The notes under the pieces: model-generated
Seen by the model: the letters and a program-made list of their open reading frames with translations, nothing else
Database searches by the model: none
Told to the model about the DNA's origin: nothing
Assembly: GCA_963969365.1 (NCBI GenBank)
Contig: OZ017751.1
Coordinates: 434,001-498,000 of the forward strand
Direction: 5' to 3'
DNA length: 64,000 nt
DNA from: Asterochloris sp. CNOR1
Lineage: Eukaryota > Chlorophyta > Trebouxiophyceae > Trebouxiales > Trebouxiaceae
Position numbers and translations under genes: made by a program
Shown here: piece by piece, positions 57,250 through 64,000 of the stretch
How positions within the stretch are numbered: the first letter of the stretch is position 1
Layout: every line of letters starts with the position of its first letter

Positions 57250-57783
57250 CAATAGTGAATGCTCTGCATTTGTTTATTTAATTTCCTCCTTCATCCTCTG
57301 TACCATGACAGAATTCACATTCCTGGGCTTCTCCTTTACGTCTAGTGAACCTTCCTCGATAGTCCGCTTTCTTCCCCGGAATTTCCGCGGAGTTCCTCCC
57401 GCTGTGCAAAAACCCAAGGGAAGGGCAAGGAAACCTGGAGAATCATGGCGGAAATTTGATTAAGTTCTTGGAAACAGGCGGAATCCGGGAGGAAGATCGG
57501 GGAAGGCCTCAGTTCTCTGAGTGATGGCAGCAAGAAGGAAGCAAGGGCCAGCAGCATGGCCTCCTCAAGGTTCAAGAATGGCCTTGCTGCTGAGGTCAGG
57601 AGCCGCATGGATTCCTTGGGCAGCACCATGGCAGCTGTTGTCGGGGCTTTAGAAATGGAACGTGAGCGCATTTCTGCCACCAGGACAGTCAGCTCACTGC
57701 AGCAGCTATGCAGCAGGTACAGCAGTATTCCAAGCTGCTTGGCAAGCGTAAGCAGAGCAGCTGAGCAAGTCTTTGATTTTTAA
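57250..57783 (+). CDS. Possible two-exon gene, unknown helical protein
   Basis: The second exon is the better part. After a GAAACAG acceptor near 57477 it reads EESGRKIGEGLSSLSDGSKK-like sequence, then MASSRFKNGLAAEVRSRMD, STMAAVVGALEMERERISAT and a stop at 57783. It is strongly helical with coiled-coil character and Ser/Lys-rich. The proposed first exon (to about 57462, ending KPGESWRKF) is AT-richer and weak, and the start is unknown. Reminiscent of helper proteins of DNA transposons, but I cannot assign a family. Confidence 0.3.
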
Positions 57784-58354
57784 CAGATCTGCCATGACAA
57801 TTCCTACCGCCATTTACCTGCACAGGTCACGTTTCTCTGCTGAAAGTCATACTTTACTGAGCGGTGCAACATTTCACTCAGAAAGTGAGATTTCACTCCA
57901 CAAACACACATCTCATGCAGGGGGCAAGCCTTTAAGGCTTGCCCCTGACAGACTACACTTGAAACACTCCTCACTCTTGGTCTACATAAATCGAAGATCT
58001 GCATTCCCGCGTAACCCTTTTCTCTGGGCCAATCAAACATTTCTGGCTAGCCACTGCACAACAAAGGCCTCACTACACTTGAACTACACTTGAAGGTATC
58101 AATCAAAGGGAGCTGGCCTGACCAACACATGTGGTGGCTTGTATGGCCTGGTGGCGTCTACACTTGAATCCCTGGTGGCAAAAGAGGACCTCCTGGGGGC
58201 TTGAAAAGGGCTGCACTCGCGCAATGTGTGCATCTGTTACAAAGTCATGGAATCTGGCCATGCAGTTGCAGCATTCACACCTGTGCTGTGGCATTTCAGT
58301 ACATATGTTTGCAGTTTCACATTCCTGTGACAGGCCTGCTTCATCTAGCCTTCA
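57784..58354. repeat. Repeat-bearing intergenic stretch with a palindrome
   Basis: A perfect 10-bp stem palindrome (GGGGCAAGCC...GGCTTGCCCC) sits at 57921-57945. The 11-mer CTACACTTGAA occurs four times in the same orientation, near 57953, 58073, 58084 and 58158. The region is AT-richer than its flanks and shows no coding signature. It may be a relic of a small DNA element. Confidence 0.7.
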
Positions 58355-59584
58355 TCACATCAGCAATGACAGCTGCTGGCAGATTGTATACAATCGTACG
58401 TAACTGACACGTGCCTTTGCTGGCGCACGATCACCCATCCATCCAGCAGGTACGTGCTGGCTGAACAGGGCAATGAAGGCCTGCTCGTAGTGATGCTTCA
58501 GCTTGGCAACCGAAACGCTGCCAGGGCTGGACTGCAACCTCTTGATTGGCTCAAGGAGCCTAAATCGGTAAAATTCAGGAGGGTGTCCCTCCTCAAAGTT
58601 GTGGAGAACCACCACCTCCCGTCTCAGGCTCTGCCCATCTGGCCCCTGCAAATACTTCATCATGCGCTCCCGCTTGCTGATTTGCTTCTGTTTGGGGAGG
58701 GCCTTGAACTCCTCCTCATCATAGGCAGGGTTGGGGATGAACTCACCCGCCTCACGCCTGGGCACAGTACTAAAGAAGCCCGTCACCCTCGGCAAGGCGC
58801 TTTCTGTGCAACCCACACTCTCTGCGGCGGCTTCCAGCAGACGCTCAAACTCCTCATGCGTCTTGCATGGTGACTCTGGAGTTCCTGCCATGATAGCTGC
58901 TGTTGCCACCTGGATTGGGCCTTGTCGTCCAGCGCTCTTCCTGGGGCCTCCATGCGAGATGTCCCACTCTTCAAAGGACATGAACTCCACTGTCCTGTGC
59001 TCAGGATCCTTCGGGCGGTGATTCGCATGGTCGTTGTTGTTCACGTACAGCGACCTGTAGTCGCCGAGCCCTCAGGCCGAGAGCCGCTCCAGCATCTGCT
59101 TTCAACTCATTGAACGTCTTAATCTCCACAGACCCAGTCTCTGTGCCAAGATGGGTGCCATGGCATCAGCAATACAGGCTTTGACAGCGCTCTTGGTCTT
59201 GGGAGCCTCAGAAACCACAAGGAAGTGTACATGGTGATTGCCCGCCTTGTGGTGAAAGGTGCCTGAGTACTTCTTCATGTCGTGTTCAAAGACACGCTTC
59301 AGAGCCGCCATGCTCTGCCGCGAGACCTGAGGCAGCTGGCCCTCAGTGATGGTGATGTGATTGACAACGATCTCAAAGTTGCGCTCTTGCAATGGCCTCT
59401 TGCCACTGCCTTGCTTAGACTGCATCCTAGCCTGCTTTCCTATGGAGTGAGATGGAGAAGCTCTAAGTGAGAGCTCAGCCCATGGCGACAATCTCAATGT
59501 TGCTTTGATCCTCTCGCTGCTGCCTTGAGTAGACTTCATCGCTGCCTGCTTGAAGCAAGCAGCCAGCTCTGTCTGCCTGATCAC
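58355..59584 (-). CDS. Protein with an HxH motif, possible HUH-type nuclease
   Basis: Two same-frame minus-strand open stretches (59584-59102 and 59044-58355), separated by two in-frame stops, can be joined by an intron of about 70 bp (donor GTGGAG, acceptor CTACAG). The first carries FEIVVNHITITEG (a hydrophobic strand), QSMAALKRVFEHDMKKYSG and GTFHHKAGNHHVHFLVVSEA. The hydrophobic-H-V-H-hydrophobic core resembles motif II of HUH endonucleases (rolling-circle Rep proteins, Helitrons, Replitrons). The second contains YVNNNDHANHRPKDPEHR, KRERMMKYLQGPDGQSLRR and a helical end; Tyr in MMKY could be catalytic. No helicase is attached. The assignment is motif-level inference only. If the stops are real the gene is broken. 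Confidence 0.45.
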
Positions 59585-60005
59585 AGACTAATGCTGAGCA
59601 GAAAGGATTGTCATGCACTTACAAGCCTCTCCCCCCCTTAGTTTTGGTGAATTTGGTGGGGCTCACCTGCCCAGACCAGCTGCATTTGCCAGGCAGATAG
59701 GTAGCACATGTCAAGCAGAAGGGATGGACATGAGCACATGTCAGGGGCATATGAGCCCCTTTTCCCCTGACATTAGGCCCCCCTCCCCTAACTTTTGGTG
59801 AGCGTGGTGGTGCTTGCACAGTTCAGCTCTGTCTGCTTCAGCACAAATTGATGTCAATCGAGGAGATGGGCATGCCTGCATGGGCCCTCCTCTTCTGTTT
59901 CTTGGTGTTCATGGTGACATGCACCTGCCCAGACCAGCTTTGTTTGCCTTGGCAGATGTGTCCAAACTGATGTTGAGCAGAAGGGATGGAGCCAATGTCC
60001 GGACG
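59563..60005. repeat. Degenerate repeats of about 120-130 bp
   Basis: Four decayed units start near 59563, 59680, 59821 and 59940. They share GCTCTGTCTGC(T/C)T or TTTGCC..GGCAGAT stretches, an (A)ATG(T)(T/C)GAGCAGAAGGGATGG core, and CACCTGCCCAGACCAGCT between units. They overlap the 5' end of the minus-strand gene and extend upstream of it. Nothing coding is apparent in 60006-60515. Confidence 0.6.
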
Positions 60006-60068
60006 TTGAGACTTGTAAATCGACCAGCGCACCGACTGTCAGCCCTGTGGTGGATTCCTCGACCTATA

Positions 60069-60101
60069 GTAAGCTATGTTACACCCTGCAACACAGCTTA
60101 C
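60069..60101 (+). repeat. Short repeat family member B (distant)
   Basis: GTAAGCT (60069-60075) and AGCTTAC (60095-60101) are perfect 7-bp inverted ends around TTACACCCTGCAAC, the same core as the two larger elements. Confidence 0.45.
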
Positions 60102-60515
60102 AGCTTAGAGGCCTGCTCCGGTGCAGAACCGTTACTGTGTTCATGCCCATGGATACTAGTTGATGATGGTAATCTGGAAAGTTCATTTTAATGCCGTATT
60201 ATTAATCCTTATACGGATACAACTTATTTAAAACGACTGATCTCACAGCCCTGAAAAGCAGCCTGGCGGAGCTGAGAGGGCCGCTTACTACCTGAACCTC
60301 TCGAAGTAGTGCCATGCAGCTCCTGTTGGGGAGGCAGCATACTTAGTATGCTCATTGCAGAAAGTTGGACAGCCTGCAGCATCCTAAGCCAGGTCTACCC
60401 TTGTGTACCTCGCGCCGCCTTGTTCGTGGCTGTGGCTTGTACAAGCCAAGGTTTGACATCCCAATGATGCACTCTGGCAGAATGGGCACCTGTCAGCAGC
60501 ACCTCGTCCCTGCAG

Positions 60516-62698
60516 GTCTAACCACGCCCTCAGGAAGCGCCTCACCACCACAGCGCAGACTCAGGAGTCAGAGGTAATTGCTACGCACCAGGCATGTGTC
60601 GGTCCATCACTGAACCAATGCCATGGGGTACAGGGTGTCGATGGCAGGCCATTTTTTGACAGGGAGGTGGAGCAAGCCCAGTTGCTTAACCAGCTCAGAG
60701 AGACCCCAGACAACTTGCTGCTTGTGCTGGGCCCTCTCAGCAGTGGCAAAACCCGGCTGCTTCAAGAGGTTCTGCGGAGTGACAAGCTGGACACCTCAGT
60801 GTCATGGTTCAGCGGCCGTGATCAGAAGCTGTCAGATGCCAGTGTGATGGCTGAGGCCCTTTCTCACGAGCTTGTCGCCCAGCTCAATGCCTTGGAAATT
60901 GGGGAGGGGGTGATGCAGACAGCCAAGCAATTGGTCCAGACCAAATTGGGCATCGACATCAAGTTGCTTGATGGCAATGAGACCATTAAGCTGTTGCCTG
61001 CAGCACTGGCAGCATCAGCAACACCCACTTCATCTGCCATAAACATGCTGATTGGTGCCTTTGAGAGTTTGCTGGAAAAAAGGGAGGCAGCCTCTGGGTC
61101 GCCGCCAGTCATCTGCATTGATGAGGTTAATGTGCTGATGGACTGCTTTGAAGGTGACAGAGCGTTGCAGACTGATCTCGATGCTCTGCTGAGGTTCTTC
61201 GTCCAGGTGGGATGATTTGCTTGTTGCTGCATTGCTTTTGCTGTGATGTGCATATACTTGTGGACACCTTTGCTCCACGCAGATCACTAAGGTGAAGCAG
61301 CGGGCCCATGTCATTCTCGCCACCTCCGAGTACAGCTTTCTGACCTGGCTGCAAAATAGTGAGCCTTCAGATTCTGTCCTCAACAGCCATGTTCATGTTG
61401 CAACTCACCCTTTTGTCTCATGCAGAGGTGAAGGTCGGCTTTTTCATCACAGAGGTCATTGGGGACTTCCCTGAGCCAGAGGCACGCGAGTTTTTCCAGG
61501 GTTTCTGAGCAACAACAGAGAAGTCACTGACACGCAGTGGACCAGCGTCTTTGAGGTGAGTCACAGGTTGCTCTCTCCTGTCATCTGGTGTGGCGCAAAC
61601 ATTGTTGGAGCTGGTGCCTTCTGCTGCATTGCAGGTCTGTGGAGGCAACGCTGGCTTGCTGACGACCACTGCCCGGTTGATCAGAAGCAACGGCGATGTT
61701 CAAGAAGGTTGGTCACTTGTGCTGGCTGTGCATCGCGTCCAGCACTATGCTAGATATGCTGACATGATCCCCCATTTGTGTCACAGCTCTGAAAGTGGTC
61801 TGGCGCCAACCCTTTATGGCGGTGAAGTCTGGCCTCGCGGAAGACCGTCTGTGGGGGTCAGAGCAGTGTCGCACCATGCTGCGGTTCATTTGTGAGTCTG
61901 ACCATGCAGCAGTGATTGTTACAGATGCACACCGGGAGCTCAAACCAGGCGGCAAGCAGGCTGTGCAGGCCATGGTGAAGGCCGACCTGTTGGCCTACAG
62001 GTCAGCATCAGGTAAGCATGTTGCCACTTGATGCTGTTGCCTGCCCTGGTACGGCGCAGAGGAAATAGCCCTCCATCAAAGTTGAGCCTTCCTTGCGCTG
62101 CAGCATGGGCAAGAGACATTCCATTGGAAGCCTTTGGCCCAGAGCAGGAGGCCGTGCTGACTGCACCCACAGCCACACATTTGTATTGCATGCGCCGCCT
62201 GCAGGGGCGCGGTGCCTTGACGGTAAGCGAGTGATGGTGGTGGTGTGAGAGGCAGGTGCACATGTTGGCACACAGTGCTTGTTGCCATTGACTGAGTGAT
62301 GCATGGTTCTGAGAGGCCCTCAGCCTGAGGCCACCGTATGTTGTGACTGCACCCTCAGCCACAAACCTGTCCAGCATGTAGTTCGCACAAGGATGGCTCC
62401 CTTTAGGCAGGCACTGAGGTGAAAGCTTGCAATGGTAGAGTGCTAAGGCTGCTTACTATTGGAGGCTCCTCGCAGCAGGTGCTGCTGATGCTGTCTGTTA
62501 TATGTTGCAGGCTGCACCCAAGTCTTGGAGCAGCAGTTTCAGGATGTGGGTGGCGAGATTACTAGGGGGAAAGCAAGGATGAAGGTGCTGAGGATAACCA
62601 AGCCAGAGGGTTGGGAGGATGAGCTTGCATACCTGCGTAAAAAGGACAAGCAGCTCCTTGAGAAGGAGCTCCTGTTGCTGCGCAAGTCAGACACTTGA
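60516..62698 (+). CDS. P-loop ATPase of the archaeal-ATPase (ATPase_2) type, apparently frameshifted
   Basis: A STAND/AAA-like NTPase of unknown role; families of this type are multicopy in several green algae (general knowledge). Exons: 60516 to about 60576; 60634-61206, carrying FFDREVEQAQLLNQL, Walker A GPLSSGKTRLLQEVL, SWFSGRDQKL and Walker B PPVICIDEVNVLMD; about 61283-61360 with HVILATSEYSFLTWLQN (sensor-like); about 61426-61556 with VIGDFPEPEAREFF and VTDTQWTSVFE; VCGGNAGLLTTTARLI near 61635; a winged-helix-like exon (61787-62000); AWARDIPLEAFGPEQEAVL near 62105; and a final charged helix ending LLLLRKSDT. Between EAREFFQ and the continuing FLSNNREVTD the frame shifts at 61498-61502, as if one G were lost. 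The start is undefined. Confidence 0.72.
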
Positions 62699-62860
62699 GT
62701 GCAGTCAGTGTGCTGGTCCAGCAATGAGTGCTTCATGCTGTCTAAGTCCTGTAGCCTCACAACCTGTGTGTGGCCTGGGTTGTGAGTGTTTGTTAACCTA
62801 CAGCTGGTCGATTGCTGTGCATGGAGATTGCAATATGTACTGCTACATTGCATCCAGGCA

Positions 62861-62923
62861 CTTAGGTCACAATATCACAGGCCATGTGACACCCTGCAAC
62901 TCAGTCCTAAGTCTTGACCTAAG
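62861..62923 (+). repeat. Short repeat family member C with 9-bp inverted ends
   Basis: CTTAGGTCA (62861-62869) and TGACCTAAG (62915-62923) are perfect inverted repeats around the same AGGCCATGTGACACCCTG core seen at 52621-52642. The size of 63 bp is compatible with a very small MITE-like element. Confidence 0.75.
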
Positions 62924-63140
62924 ATCAATATTCCATGCATCTGTCACTGCATTCTGCAGGCCAGCGCAGTAGCCGGCAGCGCACTGCAACTGCTGCAAAG
63001 GTCTGTTGCCATATTTCTGCTTGTGAATGCAGGTGTCCTTTCAGCCTGTGAGGTATGTTTGCTTGTATTGCAGGGGCCAGCATGAGGGGTGCTGGCAGGC
63101 AGCGCCTTGCACTATGACAAAACAAGGGCCTGAGCCCTCA

Positions 63141-63950
63141 TTATGCATGAAATAAGCTGTGTGTGAGGGAGCAGCATGGCGCTTTCCAATCTGAGTCAGT
63201 GCATACAGTCTCAGGTGTGTCAGGCTCACTGAGTTCGTCATGTGGAGCTGCCTCTTCATTGTCCAAAAAATTGTCAGGGCCAACAGGCCAGTGTGGCACA
63301 TGCACCATGAAAGTTTTGACCCATGCAAGCACCTCCCTTTTCTGTGGGAAGTCTGACAGCACATCCAGGCCGAAAGGCTCGATGTCAGGTCTCAGCTTCT
63401 GGATGCTGTACTGCGTTGATATGGCATCTGCAGCTTGGGCGACCACAACACGCTGATATGGGCGTTGCGTCACCCCCTTTGGGAAGAAGATCTCCTTCCC
63501 GTCCAACTCGCTGAATTTCATTCTGCGCAGGGCCTCAGTGGCATGTAGTCTGCATGCAGAGACATCCAAGCTGCAGAAGCTGGCAAGAAGGCGCTTGCTG
63601 TTGGCTGACTCACATGGTGTGCAAGATTCCTGTGACGTGCTGTCTGCACGCAGGGCCACAAATGCAGATAGCCATCCAACACATGAAAGTGGTCAACAAG
63701 GCTCCGCAAAGACATTGCCAAAAAAATCAACTCACCCTTTCTTGTTAGGTGTTCGATTGCCGTCCTTGTCAACCTTCTCACACAGCTCTGCGGGGCTTTT
63801 GTCCCACAGGTCCACACTGAGTACCCGAAAGCGGAGCACGCCCAGCGAGTCATGCTGCAGGCAGACCTTTCGCTGGTTCCAGGCCTGCGGCCGCAACACA
63901 CCTAGTGTTGAGTACCTTCCAAGGTTGCACAGAGCAAAAACAGCTGCAAG
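63141..63950 (-). CDS. Unrecognised gene, 3' part
   Basis: Two probable exons on the minus strand. One (about 63889-63750) reads AWNQRKVCLQHDSLGVLRFR, then VLSVDLWDKSPAELCEKVDK and ends at a GTGAG donor near 63744. The other opens after TGCATGCAG near 63548 and runs to a stop at 63141, with MKFSELDGKEIFFPKGVTQR, QYSIQKLRPDIEPFGLDVL, LAWVKTFMVHVPHW and an acidic end (PHDELSEPDTPETVCTDSD). The connection between them and the 5' end are unresolved, and the gene probably continues beyond the window. No family is recognised. It lies in the repeat-rich right-hand part. Confidence 0.4.
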
Positions 63951-64000
63951 GTGGGGCCAGGACGACATCAACAAGTCAGTCCCTGCAAACCAGATCAAGC

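Noticed and set aside
1-64000. tRNA or rRNA genes
   Set aside because: No B-box-like GGTTCGANTCC with a matching acceptor stem and no rRNA signature was seen. A proper covariance-model scan was not possible.

Overview
This window is nuclear DNA of a eukaryote, most likely a unicellular green alga (Chlorophyta, probably a trebouxiophyte; the rank is inference). Reading frames are broken every 50-300 bp by introns with GTGAG-type donors and acceptors that almost always end TGCAG. Coding sequence is moderately GC-rich and TGCAG/CTGC-rich. One gene encodes a PsbQ-type photosystem II protein with a bipartite thylakoid-targeting presequence. There are no bacterial operons, rRNA genes or CRISPR arrays. 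Models were assembled by eye from splice sites, phase and domain continuity, so internal exons are firmer than termini.

Layout, left to right. 1-156 (-): fragment of a BRCT-domain gene. 2705-6037 (-): double AP2-domain transcription factor. 6321-10310 (-): BRCT-domain gene whose last exon is in phase with the first AP2 exon, so the two may be one gene. 10510-11909 (+): tRNA-His guanylyltransferase. 12378-15367 (-): two-RRM protein of the plant CID8-13 type. 15544-15983 (+): small mitochondrial protein resembling cytochrome c oxidase subunit VIIc. 16068-18004 (-): MORN-repeat protein. 19016-21792 (+): PsbQ-type protein. 22488-25624 (-): GATA zinc-finger factor. 27222-33783 (+): ankyrin-repeat protein. 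34140-38880 (-): bZIP factor. 39146-43230 (-): F-box/JmjC oxygenase. 43592-51604 (+): single-pass membrane RING-H2 protein with an EGF-like ectodomain.

From about 51.5 kb the character changes to repeats and mobile DNA: a 5'-truncated non-LTR retrotransposon with a duplicated 3' tail (52568-54900), an unknown gene with internal exon-intron repeats (54972-57047), a gene encoding an HxH motif reminiscent of HUH nucleases (58355-59584, -), a P-loop ATPase gene with an apparent frameshift (60516-62698, +) and an unrecognised partial gene (63141-63950, -).

The most striking pattern cuts across genes. Introns repeatedly contain decayed direct copies of the exon edge they adjoin, including the splice site. 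It is seen in the PsbQ, GATA, ankyrin, bZIP, EGF-RING and ATPase genes, and in a young, near-intact form at 56560-56940. It looks like recurrent tandem duplication of exon-intron junctions. Several neighbours are divergent pairs with short shared promoters (10311-10509, 15368-15543, 43231-43591).
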